In this document: piece by piece, positions 8,701 to 16,547 of the stretch
Position numbering within the stretch: position 1 is the first letter of the stretch
Layout of the letters: each line of letters opens with the position of its first letter
Made by a program: the position numbers and the translations under genes
Assembly: GCA_040218045.1 (NCBI GenBank)
Contig: JAVJQA010000009.1
Location: 19,494-83,493 of the forward strand
Reading direction: 5' to 3'
Source: Marinoscillum sp040218045
GTDB lineage: Bacteria > Bacteroidota > Bacteroidia > Cytophagales > Cyclobacteriaceae
Length of the DNA: 64,000 nucleotides
Notes under the pieces: model-generated
Databases searched by the model: none
Seen by the model: the letters and a program-made list of their open reading frames with translations, nothing else
What the model was told of the DNA's origin: nothing

Positions 8701-11700
8701 CCTGTTATGATAAACCGCTCTTAGCTCCTTGAGCTTGTCCTGATAGTGATTCTTGGATTGTTTACTCTCATCTAGCGTAAAGTTGAATGCGGCAGCCTCC
8801 AGATCCGATACTTTGGATAGGTAACGAATTTCATTCTTCACTTTTCCGATAAACTTGAAATCAAATAGACCGCTCGTTATTCTGTCTATATGTGTTCTGG
8901 AAAAATGATACATAATATCCTTGATAAAGCCACGTAACTGTGGAGCCTTATTTACCGATATGATTTCAGGGGTCAGCTCAAGTGTCTTCCACGAAAATGC
9001 ATTTTCGTGGTACTTATAGAGGTGGTCAACAATAAATGACGTAGAGACGAGGAGTTTGTCACCAAAAGATCCAAGATATCGTTTCTGACTGATTAAAAAG
9101 GGGGATACCAAATAATTGATCAGGCCAAAGACATATTGACCTCCTTCATTTAGTCTTAGGTAAAAGCATTGTTGGTCTAGTCCTGTTTCGTTTGCATTAC
9201 CCATGGAATCATTAGTTATCACCATGGAGTACAGGTCCATCGGGTGTTCTCCACCCCTGACAACATATTGTTCGAAGAGAGAAGTGATTTTTTTCGGTGA
9301 CCCATTACTTTGATAGGCCAGATAGGTTATGAAATTTTTAAGGGTATAGAGCACTTTAACCCTTGCCAAATTGGCAAGTGAACGGTCTGAGAGCGCATCC
9401 TTTTGAATATAAATAATATTCCCAATTTTATCAGAATCATGCGTTGTTGAAGGAAAGAAAAGAGAGTAGTACTTCTCCAGGGTTGAATTAAGCAACTTGG
9501 TTTTTTCCTTTTCAATATCGTTATCTTCCCGGTGTGTTTCACCTTCTAGAAAATTATATTGCTTTTCGGAAATGAGAAATTGACTCACATAGGATTCCGT
9601 CATTGAGTTGGTGTTGGATTTCCTATGATCTGAATCGTCAGAGTAAAAGCTGGGAATGTAGAAAACCTTGTTGAAGAGCCTGTCAATTGAATGTTCCCGG
9701 TTATTGGAAGCATCTGCAATTGAGGCATCATACATATCATCGCCAGCAATGAATATAAACTTGGCTTTCGAGTGGTTGAAGAAGGATTTTAGGCTCTGGA
9801 GCATTCGTGTTATTCGCTGTTGACGCGTTTTCGCAGGTTCACTTTCTGAGCTGGGAGATGACTCCTGATAATATCGATCAGGTTCTATTTTATCCAGTTC
9901 ATCCAGCACAAATACTATTTGCCGATCCATTCTAATAAAGGGCACCCAGCTGAACCCTGAGCTTAATTCATCCACTATCTTCTGAACCTCCATTTGGATT
10001 TCATACTTACCAGCAAAGGGGAGTGTGATCGTTTTTCGTCTGTTCCAGTTAAAAAAACGGTTCTGGGATAGCCCGGCCACCGCTACTTCAGAAGTCTCAG
10101 CATAAATCCTGTCAGTCAAACGTTTTACTCGAGCTTCACCCTTCACATAGTATGGTGGATAGTATTTATTGAGAATCCATTTTATCAAAAAGTTTAAAAA
10201 AATAACTGAGCCAATAAATACGAGAATCATCAGATAATAGGGTGACGGGGTCTCCTGCTTCAAATAGTATGGAGAGTCTCTAACTCGTAGCGTTTTAGAA
10301 ATACACTCATGTAATGACTTAAAAAAGATAGGATACACTTCTTTCGATATTTCATTAACTGCGTGATCAATGATCCGTGTCGTGGACTTTACAGTTTCGT
10401 TCACATTGTGGAGCAACCAGCCTATGCTCTCAGATGGTTCAGGATCCTTGTTCGTATGCTCCTCAAACAGTGTATCCAGAGATTGAATTTTTAAACGTGA
10501 CAACTGCAATGATTCACCTTGAGTTTGTTGAAAATCTGTATTTTTTTGGGTTGGAAAATACTCTAACCATGTTGGAGACTGGCCAATTTCATGAATAGCA
10601 GGGACATTATACAAAAGGGCAACTATAGACCAAGAAAGTAATACGGATACTCCAAGAATACCTAGGTTACGAATAAAATGGACTTGTCTATGCACCTTGG
10701 AGCACATTTCCCCCAATCTTGAAACTATCTGCTTCAAAATCCTTGTTTCATTGATGTCCTCCTGGCCAATGTCTAGATTGACAATTAGTACATCTTTTAC
10801 AAAAAAGCCATTATCACCAGATTTCTCATGTTCAATTTTGCGATTAGATCTATATAGTAAATAATAAACACCCCAGGAAAGAATATAGATCGCGGTATAA
10901 ATCACGAGGACTAAATAAGTGTCATTAAATAATTGAAAAGCAATAAGGATTACGACTGATACGAGGACTACTATGAGTGCTGTTTTTGAAGAAGTTCCGT
11001 GTTCTCTAAAGAAGAATTCGCCATTACTAATTTTACTATTCGGTTTGCCACTTTTGAGCATCATTTTGCTTAAAATTCCCAAGGCTACTAAGGATATAAA
11101 AGCTAGCATAACCCATATCCAAGATGTTCCAATCACATTATGATTGATTTCGTCGATTAAAAAAGTAAACCAAAAGAAAACAAGTATTGATACAACAAGG
11201 ACACCAATCACATCCTTCCAAATAAAACGCTCCTTGTATATCCACCGTTTGAGCATCACCAAACTAAAAATCCCAATGGCCGATAAAACTATAGAAGCTA
11301 GAATAATCAATACCCATGATAATTTTACTTCATTGCCCCAGATTTGACCGCATAAAAAAACAAACCATAGGGATACTAAAATTGATACACCGAGGCTAGT
11401 CAAAACAAGTCTCCACTTGAAATCCTTCTTATTCCTCCATCGCTTCAGCACATCGTTCACCAAACTTGTTTTGCCCATCCCCCTACTTCCTGTAATCAGG
11501 TAAGTACCATTTTTAGTCTGTCCGTTTGTAAATAGTGAGAAAAGTTGGGCTTTTAACGAATGTCGACCGATTATTCTTGAATCACTCTTTTCAAAGTTTG
11601 ATGAAGTATGAAAATACTTGTAATCGTGAAGTTTGAGGTAGATCGTGTTAGGCTTAGGGCCATATTTAGCTAGGCTACCATGCAGTGAAGGGTCAGGTTT

Positions 11701-11709
11701 GTGGGACAA
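5776..11709 (-). CDS. Giant KAP-like membrane P-loop NTPase with alpha-solenoid C-terminus
   Basis: A 1977-residue protein. Residues 46-88 look like an Orc/AAA_16-type entry (RIIGRHSLKAQLFSLF) leading to Walker A GSRGMGKT (74-81). About eight membrane helices follow before Walker B: roughly 101-121, 131-153, 165-185, 195-214, 242-260, 264-285, 347-368 and 490-512. Between TM6 and TM7 lies VLIVNLDIGQED, a strand of the NTPase core. Walker B is IVFVLDELDKIEP (598-610), and FIFIAGDDMYDAS (651-663) fits a sensor strand. An even helix number puts both Walker motifs in the cytosol. Membrane helices inserted between Walker A and B are the hallmark of KAP NTPases (Kidins220/PifA; PifA excludes phage T7). 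The last ~1200 residues look like helical, TPR-like repeats, usual for ligand sensing. A defence role is inference from family and island setting; no catalytic effector domain is evident. Confidence 0.75.
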   Translation of the reverse strand: MSHKPDPSLHGSLAKYGPKPNTIYLKLHDYKYFHTSSNFEKSDSRIIGRHSLKAQLFSLFTNGQTKNGTYLITGSRGMGKTSLVNDVLKRWRNKKDFKWRLVLTSLGVSILVSLWFVFLCGQIWGNEVKLSWVLIILASIVLSAIGIFSLVMLKRWIYKERFIWKDVIGVLVVSILVFFWFTFLIDEINHNVIGTSWIWVMLAFISLVALGILSKMMLKSGKPNSKISNGEFFFREHGTSSKTALIVVLVSVVILIAFQLFNDTYLVLVIYTAIYILSWGVYYLLYRSNRKIEHEKSGDNGFFVKDVLIVNLDIGQEDINETRILKQIVSRLGEMCSKVHRQVHFIRNLGILGVSVLLSWSIVALLYNVPAIHEIGQSPTWLEYFPTQKNTDFQQTQGESLQLSRLKIQSLDTLFEEHTNKDPEPSESIGWLLHNVNETVKSTTRIIDHAVNEISKEVYPIFFKSLHECISKTLRVRDSPYYLKQETPSPYYLMILVFIGSVIFLNFLIKWILNKYYPPYYVKGEARVKRLTDRIYAETSEVAVAGLSQNRFFNWNRRKTITLPFAGKYEIQMEVQKIVDELSSGFSWVPFIRMDRQIVFVLDELDKIEPDRYYQESSPSSESEPAKTRQQRITRMLQSLKSFFNHSKAKFIFIAGDDMYDASIADASNNREHSIDRLFNKVFYIPSFYSDDSDHRKSNTNSMTESYVSQFLISEKQYNFLEGETHREDNDIEKEKTKLLNSTLEKYYSLFFPSTTHDSDKIGNIIYIQKDALSDRSLANLARVKVLYTLKNFITYLAYQSNGSPKKITSLFEQYVVRGGEHPMDLYSMVITNDSMGNANETGLDQQCFYLRLNEGGQYVFGLINYLVSPFLISQKRYLGSFGDKLLVSTSFIVDHLYKYHENAFSWKTLELTPEIISVNKAPQLRGFIKDIMYHFSRTHIDRITSGLFDFKFIGKVKNEIRYLSKVSDLEAAAFNFTLDESKQSKNHYQDKLKELRAVYHNRLSGESKNDDQKFIHSLSFTNMILGDLEYYDQEYDNAVLYYMDAIQELRYLLDETSKNYIFNAIIYVRNSLKLGLAFEKQNNYDSALMTYDRLKQEILNLRDVDTSKFGYEEKVITYDHAVEFISKQIGKVGLSSLYAAFDQSGHSFSKLDQDLETMTFDKCFDALGCSDPCRVRSIVNNWALRIAKVYETFEQWEQVRVVALLFYNLFQDRDRIFVIVGKKNGKFFSFGGNHFFKTYINQQAASKKHIQTNGKLFTFENLRLLYQPFIAALSILEKDGINAITNKSIESTLKDFDFICRMTNTHVPYMIEVEFLNKIGDLLYFKNGMLKDWSNTKDLTKQKVATNEGVEPNELAKRDYNLPVQGMIFYLLSIDVFWKGIASKDRTAGFYQGSEGDNGTYHVLFQKIKSKTGDYRFFGGLILNKYREAVEYINKGIGSPEYTNPRSIKLNTLANCYSDLGNSILSSISQDKRNWTQASVLRDLQLLLNLITKLNDVLFARHSNCTEEDSNDILNSLDSKVFSIQGVVTAYLISAALYHKTYKNLKSAFQLQKIMTLIDDCIFIAQGIEKTVSSSLTKVERDELLFKIDTELLIPYVTKVNKAYQDTPWQDMANYKNAGGLVSSSERTSHVLNVQKVVESHLQKPFKNRAEAKSSFYRIKRQVRVANGNGHRNEPPYPNIDFEFYKGSSIASEQKEVYVLMEKIQFRLNSCEWKNNQDKYEGFCHKYLKTHPFIDNSNQMNRIHELFIRGTKLKKFFKLKIFDYTKVKAAKLNLIALIESKKKSRKASLFELRKLGIRKRNYFRILSRDEDLLKIFSDALYSYNEIISKLNVIEASFQVPNIYFGFAHYELAYWLEALEEFPELQFEVFENLEYITLERENDFLNKQYQWAKAKYHFVTAMQTHRGMDPYTHTINGMYYLDDDFNDDQEHFYAAQERFHINNGYIQRLCKELGNKLINADKLFNYDFYSTDFVPDD

Positions 11710-11758
11710 AATAGTTAGGCATTTAGTGAACTTCTCCCAATATAACTAAATTTTAAAG

Positions 11759-11789
11759 AACGGTTCAATATGCTAGTCATACAACCGTT
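11759..11789. promoter_or_regulatory. inverted repeat upstream of the KAP-like gene
   Basis: AACGGTT (11759-11765) and AACCGTT (11783-11789) form a perfect 7-bp inverted repeat with a 17-nt spacer, 50-80 bp upstream of the start of the giant gene. It could be an operator for a dimeric regulator. No regulator gene is in the island, and a short palindrome like this can occur by chance. Confidence 0.3.
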
Positions 11790-11858
11790 ATATATCGATA
11801 AATCCCTTAATAAAACAAAGAGTGCGCGATAAACTCGAATTCTCCATCGACGTACTAA

Positions 11859-11897
11859 AATTCCAACGAGACTACTTTGGCTTTTAAGAGAGGGTAA
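11859..11897 (+). repeat. right 39-bp direct repeat (second yaaA 3' end)
   Basis: The second copy of the yaaA tail lies upstream of the giant gene and just after the response regulator stop. It keeps the yaaA reading frame and a stop codon (TAA at 11895-11897), but no yaaA sequence precedes it. This is the expected layout if DNA entered at the yaaA 3' end and brought its own copy of the tail. Confidence 0.8.
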
Positions 11898-11920
11898 TCT
11901 CCTAAAGCTAAAGCGACCAC

Positions 11921-13252
11921 CTACAAAGTGCTTTTCAGTTTGTCACGCAGTGTTTTTCGGTCAATGCCTAGAACCCGTGAAGTTTTAGAAATATTGTTTT
12001 CGTTGACCGCCAACACCTCAGCAATGTATTCCTTCACCACATCATCCAATTTTCTGTCCAACCCTTTTGATTTGGATGCAGAGTACCTAAAGGCCTCGGG
12101 AAGGTCAGGAACCCCAATAGTGGAGTCTTCATTGAGAATAGCCATGCGATGTGTTAGGTTTTGCAGCTCACGAACATTGCCCGGCCATGCATATGCCTTG
12201 AGTGCATCTAAAGCCCTGGCGCTAAATCTCATGGGAGTTTTGTTAAGCTCCCGCACATATTTTGCAAGAAAATAGTCCGCCAACTGCAAAACATCATCCT
12301 CTCTATCCCGCAAAGGTGGAAGATCAAGCGTGATCACATTTAACCTATAATACAGATCTTCCCTGAAAGAACCTTTCTGGACTAGTTGGAGTAGGTTGAC
12401 ATTGGTGGCCGCAATAATCCTCAGGTTTACTTTTTGAGGAGTTTGAGACCCTACCATATAAAACTCCTTTTCCTGGAGCACACGCAGTAATTTGGCCTGC
12501 ATTGCCAGGCTGGTATTGCTGATTTCATCAAGAAATATGGTGCCCTTATCCGCACTTTGAAAAAAACCAGGGCGTGTATCCCCAGCTCCGGTAAACGCAC
12601 CTTTAACGTATCCAAAAAGCTCACTTTCCAGTAAACTATCAGGTATTCCCCCACAATTGACAGGAACAAAAGGTGCGCCTTCATTGTCGCTGTAATGCAA
12701 TGCACGCGCAACAAGTTCTTTTCCAGTGCCACTTTCACCTTGAATCAAAACGGTCGCTTGTGTATGTCGGGCTTTGTTAATGGTGCTAAATACACCCATC
12801 ATTTTATCAGAGGCACCAATGATCCCGAAATTATGAAGGGTCGGTACTTTTTCCCCGGATTGCCTATGACGGGTCTTATTGAGCGCATTCTCCACTGCCT
12901 GAAACAGTTCCTCATCTGTAAATGACTTCACAAGGTATTCTTCAGCTCCCACCTTAATGGATTCCACAGCACCTTTGATAGACGGAAACCCGGTAATTAC
13001 TAGTATGGCTATCGACTTAAAATTTTCTGCTACATGACGCACCAGTGTCAGGCCATTTTCACCTGGCATCTTCAAATCTGTGATCAACAGGTCAATATTT
13101 ACCGACTCAAGCAGATTGATCGCTGACTGAACATTGTTGGCAGTAAATATGTGATAACCCACGGACTCAAGGTTCCTTTTTATCAACTCAATAGTTTCAG
13201 GCGAATCATCCACGATTAAAACCTCTTTACCCATATGTGTTTCATTTTTCAT
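11921..13252 (-). CDS. Sigma54-dependent NtrC-family response regulator
   Basis: A 443-residue cytoplasmic enhancer-binding response regulator. The receiver domain (1-125) has the acidic pair VDDSPE, phospho-acceptor D59 (LLITDLKMPG) and the switch Lys at 109. The AAA+ domain (about 143-370) has Walker A GESGTGKE (172-179), the sigma54-contact motif GAFTGA (218-223) and Walker B GTIFLDEI (237-244). A Fis-type helix-turn-helix (NNISKTSRVLGIDRKTLRDK) ends the protein. It activates sigma54 promoters when phosphorylated, most likely by the kinase whose stop is 2 bp upstream of this start. The targets are unknown; a sigma54-like site at 14522-14538 in front of the divergent gene run is the obvious candidate. 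The assignment of all domains is firm. Confidence 0.95.
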   Translation of the reverse strand: MKNETHMGKEVLIVDDSPETIELIKRNLESVGYHIFTANNVQSAINLLESVNIDLLITDLKMPGENGLTLVRHVAENFKSIAILVITGFPSIKGAVESIKVGAEEYLVKSFTDEELFQAVENALNKTRHRQSGEKVPTLHNFGIIGASDKMMGVFSTINKARHTQATVLIQGESGTGKELVARALHYSDNEGAPFVPVNCGGIPDSLLESELFGYVKGAFTGAGDTRPGFFQSADKGTIFLDEISNTSLAMQAKLLRVLQEKEFYMVGSQTPQKVNLRIIAATNVNLLQLVQKGSFREDLYYRLNVITLDLPPLRDREDDVLQLADYFLAKYVRELNKTPMRFSARALDALKAYAWPGNVRELQNLTHRMAILNEDSTIGVPDLPEAFRYSASKSKGLDRKLDDVVKEYIAEVLAVNENNISKTSRVLGIDRKTLRDKLKSTL

Positions 13253-13254
13253 AA

Positions 13255-14364
13255 TTACTCCTGGGTTAAAGGTAAAGTGATTTCGAATTTTGTGCCTTTT
13301 CCCGTTGTGCTTGTCACCCGTATCTTTCCAGAGTGAGATTCAATAATCCCCCGTACCACTGGCAATCCAAGTCCTGTACCTTCCCCTACTGGTTTCGTCG
13401 TAAAAAACGGCTCAAATATTTTCCTTTTTACTTTGGCTGTCATTCCTGAGCCGGTGTCCTTTACAGATAGTATGACGAACCCTTCCCTGCTCCCGGTAGT
13501 GACAGTGATCTGACCTTTGTCAGAAATGGCGTGAACAGCATTAGTGATTAAGTTGACCAGTACCTGACTCATCTGCACAGCATCTGCCTTGATCGTGGGA
13601 AGGTTTGGATCAAGCCTTTTTCTTATATTGATAAATTGGTCCTGAAAACGCATATCAATGAAGTACAAAGTACTTGTGACAATACTGTTCAGGTTAACCT
13701 CTGCTATTTGCTGTGGCATCTGTCTCGAAAAAATCATCAGTTTTTTGATGATCTCACGGGTATATAGTGAAGCCTTGATAATTCGTTCCAGGTCTTCTTC
13801 CTGCTGGTCTTTGAGGTCTCCTCCTTTTTTGAGCAATTGCGAGAAGCCTAATATTTTACCAAGTGGCTCATTAAGTTCATGGGCAATTCCCGCAGAAAGT
13901 TCTCCGACAAATGCCAGTCGTTCTGAATGCTGTAGTTGAACCTTTAACTTTTTCTTTTCCTCTTCTACAGAAGCTCGGCGTATAAATGATGATAACTCCT
14001 GGGCAACAATCTTAAGGAGGTTCTTTTCTTCGGGTAAAAAACTCAGGTCCTTCTCCCCTAACTTTTCGTTGGCTTTGTAACCAATGTTAATGGTGCCATA
14101 TTTTGAGTTACCCAGCTTCAATGGATTAGATATAGTGGAAACACACTGATCAAACCCTGATGTCTTATATGATTTACGGTTCAACTTCACCTCTACCTCT
14201 GCTACTTCGGGATGCTGCATCGCATCTGGAAGGATGCGGATGGTATGTTTAATAATAGCGTTTATATCGTTATCCTGCTCCCATGCCACTTTGGAGAGTT
14301 CATAGAGACAGTTCAACTCCTTGATCCGTTCTCTTAACTGAAATTCTGTAGTATGTACCTCCAT
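13255..14364 (-). CDS. Soluble NtrB-like sensor histidine kinase
   Basis: A 369-residue histidine kinase with no membrane segment. Residues 1-130 form a weakly marked sensor region (GAF-like in size and pattern), followed by a short coiled coil, then the HisKA domain with the phospho-acceptor H162 in LSAGIAHELNEPLGKI. The HATPase domain shows N box LVNLITNAVHAI, G1 VKDTGSGM, F box IFEPFFTTKP and G2 GEGTGLGL. It phosphorylates the adjacent NtrC-type regulator. Because it is cytosolic, its signal must be internal or come from another protein. Two membrane four-helix-bundle proteins encoded just beyond the divergent promoter have no output domain and could be that input; this is inference. Confidence 0.93.
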   Translation of the reverse strand: MEVHTTEFQLRERIKELNCLYELSKVAWEQDNDINAIIKHTIRILPDAMQHPEVAEVEVKLNRKSYKTSGFDQCVSTISNPLKLGNSKYGTINIGYKANEKLGEKDLSFLPEEKNLLKIVAQELSSFIRRASVEEEKKKLKVQLQHSERLAFVGELSAGIAHELNEPLGKILGFSQLLKKGGDLKDQQEEDLERIIKASLYTREIIKKLMIFSRQMPQQIAEVNLNSIVTSTLYFIDMRFQDQFINIRKRLDPNLPTIKADAVQMSQVLVNLITNAVHAISDKGQITVTTGSREGFVILSVKDTGSGMTAKVKRKIFEPFFTTKPVGEGTGLGLPVVRGIIESHSGKIRVTSTTGKGTKFEITLPLTQE

Positions 14365-14521
14365 ATTGTATTTTAAAAGCTAAGAATCACCTACAATTTT
14401 ACCTATTTTAAATACTCAAACACCCATTTTATCTGAGGTATTTTTAATCAGTGAGTAATATTTCCCCAATTAGCAAAAAATAGAAACCCATCAAATGAAG
14501 CAGAAACGCATCTTTTACTTC

Positions 14522-14538
14522 TGGCACACTTCATGTTA
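14522..14538 (+). promoter_or_regulatory. candidate sigma54 promoter (-24/-12)
   Basis: The stretch CTGGCACACTTCATGTTA matches the sigma54 pattern well at -24 (TGGCAC) and has GT instead of GC at -12, with the required 10-bp GG-to-GC spacing. It lies between the divergent sigma54 regulator/kinase pair and the plus-strand run. Transcription would start near 14548, leaving a short leader before the ATG at 14565, which favours that start over 14538. Confidence 0.4.
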
Positions 14539-14564
14539 TGAGGTCTTTCTTTAATACTTTGATT

Positions 14565-14972
14565 ATGAAAAAGAGAATTGTTACTATTAGTGATTATGAG
14601 CGTCTCATGGCTGGAAGATATTATGCGCTTTACAGAACAAAATACCCTGAGCAACTCGAATTATTTTTTTGTGAATTAATGAGTGCTGAGTTAGTGGATC
14701 AAACTCAAATCTCAGAAGATGTAATCACAATGAACAGTCAGGTCTTGCTCAATGAGCGCAGGCTCGGGAGACAAATGAAACTGACCCTCAAATACCCCAA
14801 CGAAGCAAACATCAAAGAACAGAAACCATCAGTGTTTGACCCAATTGGCATGGCCGTATTCGGAAGAGCAGTTGGCGATCGGATTACATGGACTGTATTT
14901 GGTCGCAATGTCGAGTTTGAAGTACTGAAGGTTATCTATCAGCCTGAAGCGGTTGGCCAATTTGAACTCTGA
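14565..14972 (+). CDS. Rnk-like GreA/GreB-family C-terminal domain protein
   Basis: A 135-residue cytoplasmic protein of the Rnk type: a short helical N-terminal part and a GreA/GreB C-terminal FKBP-like domain. Signatures are VITMNSQVLLN, the basic/acidic KLTLKYPNEAN, SVFDPIGMAVFGRAVGD (family SVLSPVGxALLGLxVGD) and the final strand FEVLKVIYQPEA. Rnk binds RNA polymerase near the secondary channel but lacks the Gre-tip function, and is known as a regulator of nucleoside diphosphate kinase in gamma-proteobacteria. I choose the ATG at 14565 (MKKRIVTISDYERL) over 14538, because the sigma54-like site overlaps the longer start and homologues begin here. It is the first gene of the plus-strand run divergent from the two-component pair. 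Confidence 0.8.
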   Translation: MKKRIVTISDYERLMAGRYYALYRTKYPEQLELFFCELMSAELVDQTQISEDVITMNSQVLLNERRLGRQMKLTLKYPNEANIKEQKPSVFDPIGMAVFGRAVGDRITWTVFGRNVEFEVLKVIYQPEAVGQFEL

Positions 14973-15011
14973 TAATTTCAGCATTCATTCAAAACCCAAA
15001 CAATATAAATC

Positions 15012-15173
15012 ATGCTTGAATATTACATTATGATCCTCAACAAGTTGAGTTTTGATCCAAAACTGGTACTCAAAGAATACAGGAAATCGTTACGCAACCT
15101 GGATCCAACAGATCAGCAAAAGCTTCGAAAATGGGCTATGGACAACTTGCCCCATCATGAATCTCTTAAGTAA
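15012..15173 (+). CDS. 53-aa small protein of unknown function
   Basis: A 53-residue open frame that begins 39 bp after the Rnk-like gene and ends 6 bp before the next gene, so it fits the spacing of the run. It reads MLEYYIMILNKLSF... with a basic middle (LKEYRKSLRNL) and ends WAMDNLPHHESLK. It is soluble and mostly helical in character. I know no family for it. Position, codon use and lack of overlap with another frame support a real small gene; conservation would settle it. Confidence 0.55.
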   Translation: MLEYYIMILNKLSFDPKLVLKEYRKSLRNLDPTDQQKLRKWAMDNLPHHESLK

Positions 15174-15179
15174 AAAATT

Positions 15180-15848
15180 ATGAAATGGAAAGATATATTG
15201 AGTAAGCGATACCATACCGGGTTATCACTGTTTATCGTACTTGTGATGATGACGCTCCTTGTGTTTTATCACAAAAAGAACCTTTCGGAGCTGCATGGCT
15301 CATTATCGTCCATCTACATGGATCGTCTGGTAGCCGAAAGCCATCTTTATAATCTTTCGCATCAGTACTATGAGAAGAAGATTTTGGTCGGAGCATTTGA
15401 ACCGGATCTATATCAACAACAAATCAACACCAATGACGCAATCCAACAGTTGATCCAAAGCTACGAAAAAACATATCTTACTGATGAAGAATCCACACAA
15501 TGGACAGGCTTAAAGAAGGACATTAGAATAGCACTTCAGTTTGAGCAGCACTTTCTTTACCCGGAATCCCCTATTGATCAGGTGATGCTGACCCAAACCT
15601 TATTGTCAAGGTATGACGATATTCTTAATCAATTAAATACATTGACAGACATACAATTAAAGGAAGGTCAAAAACTATTAATGGAATCTGACCACATACT
15701 TGCTTCCAATATTCAAACTACCCGGTTGGCAGTAGGGTTAATACTCGTCCTTTGCATGTTGGTCTTTTTATTGTACACATCGCCCCAAATCAAACCAAAT
15801 CAGGGGTTTTATGAGAAATTGAACCAACCTAAGTTCCAGAAGTCTTAG
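15180..15848 (+). CDS. Two-TM four-helix-bundle sensor protein, copy A
   Basis: A 222-residue membrane protein with one helix near the N-terminus (about 13-31), a periplasmic helical region of about 150 residues and a second helix near residues 182-201, then only about 20 cytoplasmic residues. The layout matches the 4HB_MCP ligand-binding domain of chemoreceptors, but there is no HAMP, kinase or methyl-accepting part. It is a paralogue of the protein at 18220-18876: compare SLSSIYMDRLVAES with SFSSFYKDRLIVEG, and IQLKEGQKLL with IQLSEGQNIL. It probably passes a signal to another protein; the soluble kinase at 13255-14364 is a candidate partner. Confidence 0.7.
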   Translation: MKWKDILSKRYHTGLSLFIVLVMMTLLVFYHKKNLSELHGSLSSIYMDRLVAESHLYNLSHQYYEKKILVGAFEPDLYQQQINTNDAIQQLIQSYEKTYLTDEESTQWTGLKKDIRIALQFEQHFLYPESPIDQVMLTQTLLSRYDDILNQLNTLTDIQLKEGQKLLMESDHILASNIQTTRLAVGLILVLCMLVFLLYTSPQIKPNQGFYEKLNQPKFQKS

Positions 15849-15857
15849 TTGATTGAC

Positions 15858-16403
15858 ATGAAAACGTACCTGGCAACCATATTATCCCTATTCCTTATCA
15901 GCAAGCTAACTGCAGAGCCTTTTGCCACGGAAAAAAGGATACTCAATCTATCCAAATCCTGGCATATAAATATGATAACCCTGACCAACTATGAAGGCCT
16001 GAAGGATTTCTGCTCTAATGATAAGCTACGTCAAGATATGTTCAATCAGCTCGCAGAAATTCATTACTACCACAACCTTCTTGAAATTGACCTTAAAACA
16101 TCTAACTACATCCACTCAAACAGAACAATTAAACGCATTCTCCGACACATTGAGAAACTGGAGCGTAAGTACCATCCCGAGGATTTCGAGGGATTTTTCG
16201 AAGAGCAGTGTTCATTACAGTCCAAAATCGAGAATAACGCTTCCCACTATGGAGCAGGGTTTGGCACGCATTCACTAGGAAGTAAAGTGTATGCCCAGGA
16301 GGTAGAAATGTATCGCTACCTAAAACAACTTACCAGGCGCATAAACAAAATCAAAGAACACGTAGAAGATTTCTATCTGGGTAGAACAGTATGGGAAAAC
16401 TAA
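15858..16403 (+). CDS. Secreted helical protein of unknown function
   Basis: A 181-residue protein with a signal peptide (MKTYLATILSLFLISKLTAEP). The mature part looks almost wholly helical, with many charged residues (for example RTIKRILRHIEKLERKYH and YLKQLTRRINKIKEH) and two Cys (about residues 53 and 119). I do not recognise the family. I use the ATG at 15858 instead of the TTG at 15849, because it starts the signal peptide cleanly. It lies 9 bp after the four-helix sensor gene, so the two are probably co-transcribed, and it could be a periplasmic partner of that sensor. Confidence 0.65.
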   Translation: MKTYLATILSLFLISKLTAEPFATEKRILNLSKSWHINMITLTNYEGLKDFCSNDKLRQDMFNQLAEIHYYHNLLEIDLKTSNYIHSNRTIKRILRHIEKLERKYHPEDFEGFFEEQCSLQSKIENNASHYGAGFGTHSLGSKVYAQEVEMYRYLKQLTRRINKIKEHVEDFYLGRTVWEN

Positions 16404-16506
16404 GTCAAAGGGCTGAATTCATCACCGCAATTGAATAATGTAACCAAGGCTGTGAACAAATCAAGATTTCAACAAGACAGTGAATTCTTTTCACATGACA
16501 CGTTCG

Positions 16507-16534
16507 CTTGGCTACCTTTTATCAAATAACTTTG
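16507..16534 (+). promoter_or_regulatory. weak candidate Bacteroidota promoter before the flavodoxin gene
   Basis: TAACTTTG at 16527-16534 matches the -7 consensus TAnnTTTG. A TTGG at 16508-16511 is a poor and slightly close -33 box (about 15 nt spacer instead of 19-21). If real, the leader before the ATG at 16548 is only about 10 nt. The 144-bp gap before the gene is the only sizeable one in this run before 18134, so a second promoter here is plausible. Confidence 0.3.
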
Positions 16535-16547
16535 ATTTCACCAGTAA

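Larger units (their letters stand above)
5747..11897. mobile_element. putative one-gene island inserted at the 3' end of yaaA
   Basis: The 6.15 kb between the yaaA stop and the end of the second copy of the yaaA tail contains only the giant NTPase gene and about 200 bp of upstream DNA. The flanking 39-bp direct repeats are the main evidence that the segment arrived or was exchanged as a unit. There is no integrase, transposase or tRNA inside, so it would have moved with outside help or has lost its mobility gene. Recombination replacing the yaaA tail is an alternative. Confidence 0.6.
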
